From Sphingobium cupriresistens (GTDB lineage Bacteria; Pseudomonadota; Alphaproteobacteria; Sphingomonadales; Sphingomonadaceae), in assembly GCF_004152865.1 (NCBI RefSeq), contig NZ_SEOO01000016.1:1-64000 (forward strand): a DNA stretch of 64,000 nucleotides, given 5' to 3'. Numbering within the stretch: the stretch's first letter is position 1; the number at the start of each line of letters is the position of its first letter. Below, one piece after another: positions 8,347 to 16,786 of this stretch. A model generated the notes under the pieces. It ran no database searches. It was not told the origin of the DNA and was given only the letters and a program-made list of their open reading frames with translations. The position numbers were made by a program, and so were the translations under genes.

Positions 8347-9438
8347 ATGGCGACCAAACCGGCCTCAACCGACCTGCCTGCAGCAGGCAAGCCCAGGCGC
8401 TCCACGCGCGGCTTCACCTCGACGCCCAGGCGGACAGTGAAGCGAGCCCTGGACCGCTCCAGCCCCCTGCCGGCCTGCATCTCGCCCCGCTCGGTTGAGC
8501 TTGCCGGCCGATCCGTTGCGATATCCTGCGATGTACCGGTCCTCTTCGACGCGCCGCTGGCGCCGCATCACAAGCTGATCGGCCGCTGGGTCGCACTTCA
8601 GCAAGGGCTCTCGAGGCATTTTACCCGGCCGCAGGCACGCCAGCATATCGAACGGGTCTTCGATGCGGCCGTCCACGAAATCCTCGACAGCGTTGAACTT
8701 GCCGATCTGCGCATCGCCGTCCTGCACGGCGAGGAATGCGGCCCGCCGGCCATCGCGATCATTTGCGAGAGCCTGGGGCAACTGGACCTGGGATGGATCG
8801 AGACCAGCGATGCTCCCATTCCCTGGCGGGCCAGCGCATACCGGCTGCTCGAGCAAACGCTCATCCTGGCTCTCCCGGTGTTCGACTATGCCTATCTCAT
8901 CGACGAGATGGCAATGTACTACTGGGACGGCGAAACCGACGACGAAGGCGCGCGCCAGGCCCTCATTTATTATCACGGCGCCGACGATGAAGAGATCGAT
9001 GATTCCATGCTGCCGTCCGCGATCGATGCACGGCGACCGGCCTGGATGATCGGCACCAACGGGGCACGGCCCCGGGCGCTTCCGCCCCTCTTGCGCAAGG
9101 CCCTGAACAGGGTCCGCACGGCGCACAAGGCTCTGCGCAGCTTCGATCCGGAACGCCGTGCATGGCAGCTCGATAGAGACATTCTCTATGAATATGTCCC
9201 CGGCATCGAGGAATGCTCGATATCGCTGCCGCTGACACTCGTGCCGATGGAGCAATTCGCGCGAGAGCTCGACGATATCGGCCGCCACGGCATGGAAATG
9301 GGTTTCATGGACTTTGCCGGCATCTGTCCGCTGCCCGATGCGACCTGCATCGATGACTGGTTCGCTTCGCTGCGGCTCGGCGCGCAATTTCTTGCCGCGG
9401 TCCAGGATCTCATCTTGCTCGACCCCGATAGTCTGTGA
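8347..9438 (+). CDS. PRTRC-system protein F
   Basis: This 363-aa protein occupies the protein F slot of the cassette. The conserved-looking core runs from about residue 50 (SVELAGRSVAISCDVPVLFD) to the end, with an acidic middle (YWDGETDDEGARQALIYYHG) and a C-terminal FMDFAGICPLPD block. The first 45 residues are basic and low-complexity. The start is uncertain: a different frame beginning ATG 8274, just after protein C, overlaps this N-terminus to 8498, so either the true start lies downstream or a small extra gene exists. Function unknown. Confidence 0.78.
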   Translation: MATKPASTDLPAAGKPRRSTRGFTSTPRRTVKRALDRSSPLPACISPRSVELAGRSVAISCDVPVLFDAPLAPHHKLIGRWVALQQGLSRHFTRPQARQHIERVFDAAVHEILDSVELADLRIAVLHGEECGPPAIAIICESLGQLDLGWIETSDAPIPWRASAYRLLEQTLILALPVFDYAYLIDEMAMYYWDGETDDEGARQALIYYHGADDEEIDDSMLPSAIDARRPAWMIGTNGARPRALPPLLRKALNRVRTAHKALRSFDPERRAWQLDRDILYEYVPGIEECSISLPLTLVPMEQFARELDDIGRHGMEMGFMDFAGICPLPDATCIDDWFASLRLGAQFLAAVQDLILLDPDSL

Positions 9439-9445
9439 GGACGCA

Positions 9446-10282
9446 ATGCCTGACCATAGCACTCTCTTCGAAGCGACGGGCGCGGGGCTGGTGCTCACCA
9501 ACGCCATCCTGCTTTACCGCACGGCGACGGCGCGGGGCGCCCACTACCATGATAGCCGGCACCACGCAGCACCCGCGTTCGCCAGTATCCATGGGATCGA
9601 GCAGGGCGACGATGGCCAGCCCGTGATCGCCGCGGGCACCTCTCTGACCCGAGCGCATCTGCGCCAATGGAGCGAGGCTCTGGGGCGAACCGCCAAGCCC
9701 GAATTCCTGCCGGACAATATTCTGGTCGCTCATCCCGATATGCTCGCATGGTGGCGGCCGGCACAAGTGCGCGGGGCGTATTTCGCACTGTCGAACCCTC
9801 CTGCGGGTCTGCGGCTTCTGTCCGCCAGGACGGTCGTGCAGGTTCCCTATCCCGCACATCTGTTCATCGCCACGCGGTCCGGCCTTGGCGTCTATGCCCT
9901 TGGCGCGAGTGAGCGCCCGACTGCCGCTACCCCGCTGCTCCACTCGCCGATCCTCAATGTCTTCGTCAACGGTCGCCTTTGCTGGGGCGACATCCCCAAA
10001 CCCAGGCTGCTCTCCATCGCCTCGATCCCGCAATATGAAAGCGCGGTATTCGACTCCTGGTCGACCCACCCCAATCCCGGCCAGGAACGAACCGTCACCG
10101 GCAAGGGCGGGCTCGTCAGGCTCTGGGACAGTCTCGCTGCCCGCCAGGCTACCCGATTTCCTGTGAAGCGGCTCAAACCGTTCGGCGCCGCCGCTCGCGC
10201 GCAGCGAGGACGCCCGATGGGAACCGGCGCAGCCGACACGATCACGGTGGCGAGCCTCATCGCGATGAGCTCGAGGTCATGA
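9446..10282 (+). CDS. PRTRC-system protein B, possible E2-like protein
   Basis: At about 278 aa, this matches PRTRC protein B by order and by blocks such as TGAGLVLTNAILLYRTA and PILNVFVNGRLCWGDIPKP. The latter holds Cys179 in a context (hydrophobic strand, N/D-G-x-L-C, then a proline-containing turn) reminiscent of the active-site region of ubiquitin-conjugating E2 enzymes. An E2-like role beside E1 and JAMM proteins would be coherent but rests on motif resemblance. Translation is coupled to protein A through an ATGA overlap at 10279. Confidence 0.8.
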   Translation: MPDHSTLFEATGAGLVLTNAILLYRTATARGAHYHDSRHHAAPAFASIHGIEQGDDGQPVIAAGTSLTRAHLRQWSEALGRTAKPEFLPDNILVAHPDMLAWWRPAQVRGAYFALSNPPAGLRLLSARTVVQVPYPAHLFIATRSGLGVYALGASERPTAATPLLHSPILNVFVNGRLCWGDIPKPRLLSIASIPQYESAVFDSWSTHPNPGQERTVTGKGGLVRLWDSLAARQATRFPVKRLKPFGAAARAQRGRPMGTGAADTITVASLIAMSSRS

Positions 10283-10938
10283 CGATGCTCGCCGACGATC
10301 TGACAGCCGCTGCCGTCCTGGCCGCCATGCCCTGTTTCCCGGTCCCGCCGCACGGCACATCACCTGCCATCGAGGCGCTTCGCGCTGCCCGTGCCGGTCA
10401 TGGCCTTGCCATCGGCGCGGACGGCATGATGCTCATCCTGCGCCGACCATGGCTTGCGCTCGACGTGCCCGTCACGCCGCCCATCTCCGCTTATCTTCCC
10501 TATGGCAGCATCGGCACGCCCAGAGCCGACTTGCGCTGTGGTCTCATACCTCGCGGCCATATCGAGGAGATACTCGACAATTTCCGGGCCAGCCTACCCA
10601 ACGAGCAAGGCGCCTTCATTCTCTGGAATGAGACGACCAGGGCATTCGCGGTGCATTTCCCCGACATCGACCAGGCCACGCCCACGCGTCTCGTCTACCG
10701 CCCTCCGATCCTGCAGCCCGACTGGCATGTCATCTGTGACATCCATAGCCATGGCGCGGGTCCCGCATTTTTCAGCGCCACCGACGACAGCGACGACGCC
10801 CACGCCACCAAGATATCCCTGGTCTTTGGCCGGTTCGGGCATCCAGACGGCCCGTCAATGGCGGCGCGCCTGTGCGCAGGCGGCATGTTCCTTGCCTTAC
10901 CGCAAAGCCCCTTCGCAGGAGATCGACATGCAACCTGA
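10279..10938 (+). CDS. PRTRC-system protein A, JAB/JAMM-type metalloprotease
   Basis: This 219-aa protein carries an exact JAMM zinc motif: His156-x-His158, seven residues, Ser166, two residues, Asp169 (segment HSHGAGPAFFSATDD). JAMM proteins remove ubiquitin-like tags or process their tails, so in this cassette it is the candidate processing or deconjugating enzyme. The N-terminal half (about residues 1-90) is a separate alpha/beta region. It overlaps protein B by ATGA at its start and thiF by 11 bp at its end, implying a fixed translation ratio. Confidence 0.87.
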   Translation: MTMLADDLTAAAVLAAMPCFPVPPHGTSPAIEALRAARAGHGLAIGADGMMLILRRPWLALDVPVTPPISAYLPYGSIGTPRADLRCGLIPRGHIEEILDNFRASLPNEQGAFILWNETTRAFAVHFPDIDQATPTRLVYRPPILQPDWHVICDIHSHGAGPAFFSATDDSDDAHATKISLVFGRFGHPDGPSMAARLCAGGMFLALPQSPFAGDRHAT

Positions 10939-11740
10939 CCTCCGCAGCCGCCACTATCTGCCTGCGACCTTCGACAATAGCGCGATCAGGATCCTGCTGG
11001 TCGGCTGCGGCGGAAACGGCGCGCAGATGCTGATGGGCCTTGCCTCGCTCGATACGGCGCTGCGCGCCATTTCGTCGCGCTCGCTCGACGTCACCGTGGT
11101 CGACGACGATATCGTTACCGAGGCGAACCTTGGCCGCCAGCCATTCTATCGGTGCGACCTTGGCAATTCAAAGGCGCGCACCCTGACCGAACGGATCAAC
11201 CTCGCGCACGGGCTTGCCTGGAAGGCCGTTCACGGCCGCGCCCCAGGCGCCATCCGCCTCGACGACACCGACCTCCTCATCACCTGTGTCGATACCGCCT
11301 CGGCCCGGCGCGCACTGGGCGCGGCGCTCGAAAATGGCCGCGCCACGCCCACCTACTGGATGGACCTCGGCAATCGCGCCAGTGACGGCCAATATCTGAT
11401 CGGTTGCCCGCGGCGCACGGCCGCTGACGATCAGCACCGTCTTGCGACCGTGCTCGAAGCCTTTCCGGAACTCGCTGACGAGAGCCTGGCCGAAGACGAC
11501 GCCCCGTCCTGCTCGGTCGCCGAAGCGCTCGACCGCCAATCATTGTTCATCAACCGCGTTCTGGCCAGTCACGCGCTCGCCCTTCTGTTCGATCTTCTCG
11601 GGCGCGGTTCGATCGGACACGCCGGTGCCTTCATCAATCTTGTCAGCGGTCAGACTGTCGCCATCCCGTTTACCTTCTCGGGCGGCATATCAGTTAAAAA
11701 GGCCGAAGAAGCGATTACCTCGCAATCCGGGCTTGCATAG
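10928..11740 (+). CDS. PRTRC-system ThiF-family (E1-like) adenylating protein
   Basis: The 270-aa protein is a minimal E1-like enzyme. It has the nucleotide-binding loop GCGGNG (residues 26-31), the acidic strand VVDDD (57-61) followed by NLGRQ (67-71), and Cys195 in APSCSV, the likely thioester cysteine. Such enzymes adenylate the C-terminal glycine of a ubiquitin-like protein. Its ATG lies inside the end of protein A. It is the last cassette gene; vapB follows after 26 bp. Confidence 0.88.
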   Translation: MQPDLRSRHYLPATFDNSAIRILLVGCGGNGAQMLMGLASLDTALRAISSRSLDVTVVDDDIVTEANLGRQPFYRCDLGNSKARTLTERINLAHGLAWKAVHGRAPGAIRLDDTDLLITCVDTASARRALGAALENGRATPTYWMDLGNRASDGQYLIGCPRRTAADDQHRLATVLEAFPELADESLAEDDAPSCSVAEALDRQSLFINRVLASHALALLFDLLGRGSIGHAGAFINLVSGQTVAIPFTFSGGISVKKAEEAITSQSGLA

Positions 11741-11766
11741 GCTATGTCATATGCCAAGGAGTCGCC

Positions 11767-12000
11767 ATGAACCTCGAGCGCCACGTCAAACTGTTCAAGA
11801 ATGGTCGTAGTCAGGCCGTTCGCATTCCCCGTGAGTTCGAACTTCCGGGAGAGGATGCCATTATCCGCAAGGAGGGATCGCGCCTTATCATCGAGCCCGC
11901 CCGGCCGCGCTCGCTTCTTGCCGTCCTCAAGACATGGGAACCGCTCGATGAGGACATCGGTCCGATCGAGGACCGTCCTGCCGAGCCGGTCGATATCTGA
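11767..12000 (+). CDS. vapB: VapB-type antitoxin (SpoVT/AbrB fold)
   Basis: This 77-aa protein has the swapped-hairpin AbrB domain in residues 5-45 (VKLFKNGRSQAVRIPREFEL) and an acidic C-terminal tail expected to wrap the VapC toxin. AAGGAG precedes the ATG. The partner gene starts 3 bp after its stop codon. The pair probably acts as a plasmid addiction module. Confidence 0.9.
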   Translation: MNLERHVKLFKNGRSQAVRIPREFELPGEDAIIRKEGSRLIIEPARPRSLLAVLKTWEPLDEDIGPIEDRPAEPVDI

Positions 12001-12003
12001 CCT

Positions 12004-12405
12004 ATGTTCCTGCTCGATACCAACATCCTGTCGGACCTGATCCGGCAGCCCGATGGCATGGTGGCTCACGCTATCGCCAAGGTCGGAGAAGATGCGGTTG
12101 CGACCAGCATCATCGTTGCCGGCGAATTGCGCTATGGCGGAGAAAAGCGCGGATCGCCGGGCCTGCAAAGCAGAATCGAGGATTTACTGTCCCTCATTCC
12201 GGTGCTGCCGCTCAAGCACGATGCCGATGCATGCTATGGACGTCTGCGGACGGAGCTTGAGCGCCGCGGTACGCCGATCGGCGCTAACGACATGTTGATT
12301 GCCGCCCACGCTCTCGCAATCGGCGCGACCCTCGTTACGGACAACATCCGCGAATTCGAACGCGTTGAGGGTCTGAAACTGGTGAACTGGCTTCGAGCCA
12401 CCTGA
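12004..12405 (+). CDS. vapC: VapC-type PIN-domain toxin
   Basis: At 133 aa this is a single PIN domain: LLDTN at residues 3-7 supplies the first acidic metal ligand, AGELRYG near residue 43 the glutamate, NDMLIAAHALAIG near residue 100 and TDNIREFERV near residue 119 the later aspartates. VapC toxins are Mg-dependent RNases that cut tRNA or rRNA. Together with vapB it forms a compact operon after the PRTRC cassette. Confidence 0.92.
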   Translation: MFLLDTNILSDLIRQPDGMVAHAIAKVGEDAVATSIIVAGELRYGGEKRGSPGLQSRIEDLLSLIPVLPLKHDADACYGRLRTELERRGTPIGANDMLIAAHALAIGATLVTDNIREFERVEGLKLVNWLRAT

Positions 12406-12481
12406 TTCCAGGCCGGCACACGACCATGCGATGGAATGCATGGGTCATACACGGCCGATCTGGTTCGCAATAGTCGCGAGT

Positions 12482-12501
12482 AGGAAGGCGGAGGGGGAGG
12501 G
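12482..12501 (+). promoter_or_regulatory. Purine-rich leader element
   Basis: A G/A-dominated tract resembling those before several other genes in the window. It lies about 30 bp before a small coupled ORF and 125 bp before the larger hypothetical gene. Function unknown. Confidence 0.3.
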
Positions 12502-12528
12502 TACAGGTGATCCCATGGAGATCGCCCC

Positions 12529-12630
12529 ATGCTCATCCCATACAACCAGTCCAGGCACATTCACCTTTGCCGTCTGCAGCAAACGCCTGACGCATTCGCT
12601 GCCGCATCGATGCCGGATCGTACGGCATGA
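12529..12630 (+). CDS. Possible 33-aa coupled leader ORF
   Basis: A short frame begins ATG 12529 (MLIPYNQSRHIHLCRLQQTP) with GGAG about 8 bases before it, and its stop TGA overlaps the ATG of the next gene as ATGA. That overlap is the same as at many junctions in this window and suggests translational coupling. I do not recognise the peptide. Confidence 0.4.
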   Translation: MLIPYNQSRHIHLCRLQQTPDAFAAASMPDRTA

Positions 12631-13934
12631 CCGCCAATTCTACCCCATTCGATCCGGCAGATGCCACCTGTTGGATCGCCCATGGCCGCCGCCCCGAACA
12701 TGCAGCGCTGCTGGCAGCGGTATGGACCGACCTTCCAGACCTGCCCTCCGATGTGCCGCTCGCTGCCCGCATGGCTCGTAGCCGCGCCAGGGTCGCAGCA
12801 CTGCGACCATTCAACGACGCGATCCGCGAAGAGGCCGAACGCGAGAGACAGCGGGCAAACTTTGCCAGCATCGAGAGGCGAGTCGCGAATAACGCAGCCG
12901 AGCCCTTTGACCTCGCGATCCTCCATGGTCAGGCCCATCATGGCTATGACTGGGATACTTCGGTCCGCTATGCGCAAGCGCGCTATGCAGCTGAAGCAGG
13001 CTGGCAGCCGCGCGATTTCTCTGCTCCGCCGGGTCAAACCACGCCTGCCTACGCCCAGGGGTTTCGCGATGGTGGCGGCCGTTTCGATGACCTGTTCGAC
13101 GTGGCCAGACGCTCTTACGCCGCCGCCGCACGCGAGGAGATCTTGCCGACAGCACCCGCCCGTCCGCAGCTTGCAAGACCGCTTCCTAGCAGTTGGCCGA
13201 TACCGACCGACACACCGCGCCCCGTACGATGGTCCAGACGCATGCTCATCATCGGTACGGCCTTGGAGAACGGCGCCGCTATGCTTGACATGCTACAGTC
13301 CCACCCAGGGCACCGTGAGCTGAGAATAATCATAGCCGCGGCCGGGCACGGCTTCCAAGCATGGAATGCGGCTCCCAACCCGGAAATCAAGCAACCGGCG
13401 GATCAATTGCGCGCATTGCTCGCAGGGAGCGAGCACGATGATCTTCTCATCGTCGCGCATGGTGAAGATCTCACCTGGATCGACCGGCACGCCAATATTC
13501 TCCCGCTTTGCCGGACCATGGAACGAACACGCAATTCCGCCATCCAACAACGTGCGCAATTCCGCGTCTGGCTCGAGCGCGGTTTCGATGCCGGCGAAAC
13601 GATAGCGAGCGGCCATATCCGCTGGTCCAAGATGGCAAAGGGCCTGTCCGGACGGCTTGGTGAATTCGTGACGCGCTATGCAGGACCTGAGGGGCCTCGC
13701 CGTCATCGGATAATCGTGCAACTGGCCGACGGCGTTCTCGCTACGGGCTTCATGACCCCGCAGGGGGAGCCGCTGCTGCCCGAGGCGATCATCTCCAACA
13801 AGGCCCATCTGCGCAAGGAAATGACGGCCATGCTGCGCCGTTTCGCCGCAGCAATCCCGCAACCCGGATCAAACGATACCCCACCGCCCGCGAACGAGAT
13901 CGATAAGGCGCGCCCCGAATCCCTGGTCCCATAG
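12627..13934 (+). CDS. Hypothetical protein, 435 aa
   Basis: No family recognised. The N-terminal half (about 1-190) is helical and Arg/Ala-rich, with HGQAHHGYDWDTSVRYAQAR near residue 95. The C-terminal half (about 195-400) has alternating hydrophobic strands (RMLIIGTAL, ELRIIIAAAG, DLLIVAHG, HRIIVQLADGVL) suggesting an alpha/beta domain. A proline-rich tail ends the protein. No signal peptide or membrane segment. It opens a run of same-strand unknown genes that includes a HerA-like ATPase, so it may act in the same process. Confidence 0.6.
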   Translation: MTANSTPFDPADATCWIAHGRRPEHAALLAAVWTDLPDLPSDVPLAARMARSRARVAALRPFNDAIREEAERERQRANFASIERRVANNAAEPFDLAILHGQAHHGYDWDTSVRYAQARYAAEAGWQPRDFSAPPGQTTPAYAQGFRDGGGRFDDLFDVARRSYAAAAREEILPTAPARPQLARPLPSSWPIPTDTPRPVRWSRRMLIIGTALENGAAMLDMLQSHPGHRELRIIIAAAGHGFQAWNAAPNPEIKQPADQLRALLAGSEHDDLLIVAHGEDLTWIDRHANILPLCRTMERTRNSAIQQRAQFRVWLERGFDAGETIASGHIRWSKMAKGLSGRLGEFVTRYAGPEGPRRHRIIVQLADGVLATGFMTPQGEPLLPEAIISNKAHLRKEMTAMLRRFAAAIPQPGSNDTPPPANEIDKARPESLVP

Positions 13935-13952
13935 CATCTTGATGAGGTCACA

Positions 13953-14522
13953 ATGAAGGACAGTACCCTCCTGCCTGTCAGGACGAGCATCGATGCACTG
14001 GCGATCCACCAAGCGGAACCCCGGTCAAACCGGGCTGAGGTCCGCAACCCGGTGCTGGCGCTGCCCGCCGCCCGCATTATCGCGGCTCTGGAACCCGACG
14101 CCCGTGCGATCCTCGCCTTTCTGCTTCGGGACCTTCAGCATGACGCCCGCCAGCGAGCCGACCGAAGCTGGCATGGTCACAAGGCCGTCATGGCGAGCTA
14201 CTGGTCGGCCGTCGCCGTCTATAGCGGTCACATATCCCGGGTCGTTCACAGGAGAGGAAGCCGCGACAGGCTCTCGATGGTCCTGCGACAGTCCGGATTT
14301 CCCGATATAGACGCTCGAGGATGGGCCGAAGCGTCGCGGCTCTATTGCCAGCGTCGCGAATTGAGCGACGAGGGCGCCAGCCGGTTTCCCGAAGCGCACC
14401 TAATGCTGGCGGGAAAGGTGGTCGCACGGATCAGCTATAACGGCCGGATATGGCTTCCCGGTATATGGCGGCCTGGCGACGCCCCCATCTACGACAATCA
14501 GCATGGCCGTTTCGCCGCGTAG
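13953..14522 (+). CDS. Hypothetical protein, 189 aa
   Basis: No family recognised. The centre (residues about 40-110) is helical, with LEPDARAILAFLLRDLQHDA and ASYWSAVAVYSGHISRVVHR; the C-terminus has several aromatics (RISYNGRIWLPGIWRPGD). Soluble. The gene starts 18 bp after the preceding one and is probably in the same transcript. Confidence 0.55.
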   Translation: MKDSTLLPVRTSIDALAIHQAEPRSNRAEVRNPVLALPAARIIAALEPDARAILAFLLRDLQHDARQRADRSWHGHKAVMASYWSAVAVYSGHISRVVHRRGSRDRLSMVLRQSGFPDIDARGWAEASRLYCQRRELSDEGASRFPEAHLMLAGKVVARISYNGRIWLPGIWRPGDAPIYDNQHGRFAA

Positions 14523-14600
14523 CAGCTCTGTACCGGCTATGCCGACTGTCGGCCGTCCCGGCTTCTTTCTCGATCCGCGAGCCGCGCATCGCCAAACCAT

Positions 14601-14618
14601 GAAGGGGAGGGAGGAGGC
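14601..14618 (+). promoter_or_regulatory. Purine-rich leader element
   Basis: A G/A tract 58-75 bases before the next start codon, like those at 4243, 16239, 27398 and 31414. Function unknown. Confidence 0.3.
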
Positions 14619-14675
14619 GTGTGCGAGGGCCTGCCCGGACGGCAGCGCCCTTCCTCTACCGAAGGAAGCTTCCCC

Positions 14676-15137
14676 ATGGAGATATTCACCAGCCGTGCAC
14701 GCCTTTCAGGATCGGTGCCCTATTATTCCTATCGTACACTTGTTCGCCTCGACGACCTCGATCCCGCGCGCCGACATCGTGTCCCTGTTCTCCACGTTGC
14801 AACATCGCAGCGCCGCATCCCATGCGCACGGATTGCGGACGTGATCGCGCCCGATCGCTGGGTCGAGCGACATCTTGCTGTCCCTTGCGGACTGGCCGCG
14901 AGGCTCGGACTCGTCGCGCGACGGCTCGAAGCGATCCTCCTGCGATCGAACTTTCCCGAGATGGTCGCCTATCTGACGCCTCCCATGCTGCTGGTGGAGC
15001 ACGATCCGGGAAGCGTCGTCCACCAGGGCACCATCATCGACATCAACGGCAGTTTCGATTGGCTCACGTCGCGCATCGATGACTTCAGACCCGAAGATCT
15101 CGACCTGCGCGAAACCCACGGACGCTGCGCAGCCTGA
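14676..15137 (+). CDS. Hypothetical protein, 153 aa
   Basis: No family recognised. I chose ATG 14676 (MEIFTSRARLSGSVPYYSYR) because GAAGGAAG precedes it; an in-frame upstream ATG at 14619 runs through the leader. The protein looks like a soluble alpha/beta domain with an acidic C-terminus. The next gene starts 16 bp after its stop, so the two are likely cotranscribed. Confidence 0.55.
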   Translation: MEIFTSRARLSGSVPYYSYRTLVRLDDLDPARRHRVPVLHVATSQRRIPCARIADVIAPDRWVERHLAVPCGLAARLGLVARRLEAILLRSNFPEMVAYLTPPMLLVEHDPGSVVHQGTIIDINGSFDWLTSRIDDFRPEDLDLRETHGRCAA

Positions 15138-15153
15138 GGTGGGAGATCCGCTC

Positions 15154-16110
15154 ATGACCAGTTACACGCATATCGATCTCGAGACCGCCGCCTGCCTGTG
15201 GGAGGCGGTGCTGCATCTGCGCGACATGCCCGTCACCGATCCGGACGCGATCACGCGGGCCATGACGATCCGCAAATCCTGCAATGAACTCGGCACCGCC
15301 ACGCTGCGGCTCATCGTGGTGGGTTGGACCTCTGCGGTCGAAACCGCTTGGCGCAACGCGAACGATACGGACCTTTCGTCTTTCGACTGGGACTTCGTCC
15401 CGCAATGGATTTGCGATACCATCGACTGGTCCGATCCCCGCAACCCGATTATCCGCCACGGGATTTCCGGAATTGCCAAGACCCCATGCAATTCCATCCC
15501 GCAACCTGGCGACCCGGCAATTCCGGTACCGGGTGACCGCGGCTCTCGCCCACGGGGGGCGACCGACCTCCATGCCGCCACGATCCTGCATCGGCATGGC
15601 GCCAATATCCACGCGGCGATTGACGAAGCCACGCTCGATGCCGAGCTCGCCGCATGGTGCCGGATCTGGTGGCAAGAAATTCGCGATGACCGCGATCCGC
15701 TCTCGCTCGACGACGAAGAGGTCATCAGGGCCTATTTCGAGCAGCATTCCTCCGACAGCCTGGTCAAGGACAGGGCGCAAGTCACGTTCCCGCTGTTGCC
15801 CACGGACGAACCCGAGCCATCGCTCGAGGAAGGTCGCTATTGCGTCCTCTCGACCGCGCACCTGACAGTCCATACCGCCAATCTCCTCGACAAATGGGCA
15901 ACCTGGCCTCCGACCGATCGCCCGATCGATATCGCCGCCTCGACATATGGCTGGTTCGTCCCCGCACGGCCCCTTGACGATGATCGGCGTGGGCAACTCC
16001 CCGAAGATCTGTTGCGGCTCATCGATTTCGGACGGGATCGTGCCTTCCAGTTCCTGCTGTTCGACTGCGACGGCGAAAGAGCGGACGAACTGCCGGTTCA
16101 TGACTGGTGA
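15154..16110 (+). CDS. Hypothetical protein, 318 aa
   Basis: No family recognised. GGGAG precedes ATG 15154 (MTSYTHIDLETAACLWEAVL). The sequence is acidic and rich in Trp, with helical N- and C-terminal parts and a Pro/Gly-rich middle (about residues 115-145) that could be a linker. No membrane segment. It belongs to the same unidirectional run as its neighbours. A possible overlapping frame after 16100 was judged weaker. Confidence 0.55.
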   Translation: MTSYTHIDLETAACLWEAVLHLRDMPVTDPDAITRAMTIRKSCNELGTATLRLIVVGWTSAVETAWRNANDTDLSSFDWDFVPQWICDTIDWSDPRNPIIRHGISGIAKTPCNSIPQPGDPAIPVPGDRGSRPRGATDLHAATILHRHGANIHAAIDEATLDAELAAWCRIWWQEIRDDRDPLSLDDEEVIRAYFEQHSSDSLVKDRAQVTFPLLPTDEPEPSLEEGRYCVLSTAHLTVHTANLLDKWATWPPTDRPIDIAASTYGWFVPARPLDDDRRGQLPEDLLRLIDFGRDRAFQFLLFDCDGERADELPVHDW

Positions 16111-16238
16111 GAGACCTTCGCCCGGGGGCCATGACGATGCCTTCGCGAGCTACTGGCTGTCCGACCATGAAAGCCGCCTGAGCTTGCCGCCGCAGCCGTC
16201 TTGCGCTGCATATCATCGATTGCGCGCTGCAGCACATG

Positions 16239-16261
16239 AAAGAGGAGCGGGAGGGAAGGGG
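16239..16261 (+). promoter_or_regulatory. Purine-rich leader element
   Basis: AGAGGAGCGGGAGGGAAGGG-type tract about 40-63 bases before the zinc-ribbon gene, closely resembling the tracts at 27398 and 31414. Function unknown. Confidence 0.35.
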
Positions 16262-16301
16262 CGCAGGATTGAGATTGTCCCTTCCACAAGGAGTTGTTCC
16301 C

Positions 16302-16571
16302 ATGTTTCAGCTAGCCCGCCAGCTATACGCAGACACGCTGCGTCGATTGCACCGAAACCCTTCAATCGAACGCCCGAACCCATCCATCGCAATGCGATGC
16401 AGAATTTGCGGAAGCGACGACGTCATGCGCGATGCCTGGGCACAGTGGGACGAAAATGCCCAACAATGGGCACTCGGATCGATGTTCGACGCCGCCTTCT
16501 GCAATCTCTGCGAAGCCGACACATCATTGGCCGAGGTACCGCTGGCCTCTCTCAAGGAGATGCCTGCCTGA
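16302..16571 (+). CDS. Small protein with two CxxC pairs, probable zinc ribbon
   Basis: This 89-aa protein has Cys33-x-x-Cys36 (CRICG) and Cys67-x-x-Cys70 (CNLC), about 30 residues apart with Trp-rich sequence between: a zinc-ribbon layout. It could bind DNA, RNA or protein. ATG 16302 is preceded by AAGGAG; an upstream in-frame ATG at 16236 runs through the purine tract and is unlikely. The HerA-like ATPase gene follows after about 215 bp. Confidence 0.6.
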   Translation: MFQLARQLYADTLRRLHRNPSIERPNPSIAMRCRICGSDDVMRDAWAQWDENAQQWALGSMFDAAFCNLCEADTSLAEVPLASLKEMPA

Positions 16572-16786
16572 TCCCAAGGCGCATCGCCGAACATGAGCGG
16601 CTTGCGCGTTTCGCGGACAGCAATCCGCGCCCACGATGCCGATCGATTGCGCGCCAATAGCTGATTGCGATGCTCCATAGGGCGCGCGATCCGGGCGCCC
16701 GCGCATCCCATCACCTCCTACCAATTTCTCCCTTCGCCAACATTTCGGGCCGCCGTCCCGCGCGGCCGTACAAAGGAGTGCGCCTG

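Noticed and set aside
15947-16660. 237-codon plus-strand frame overlapping two genes
   Set aside because: Runs through the end of the 318-aa gene and the zinc-ribbon gene in another frame; no ribosome-binding site at a sensible start, and the downstream part is Arg/Pro-rich shadow sequence.
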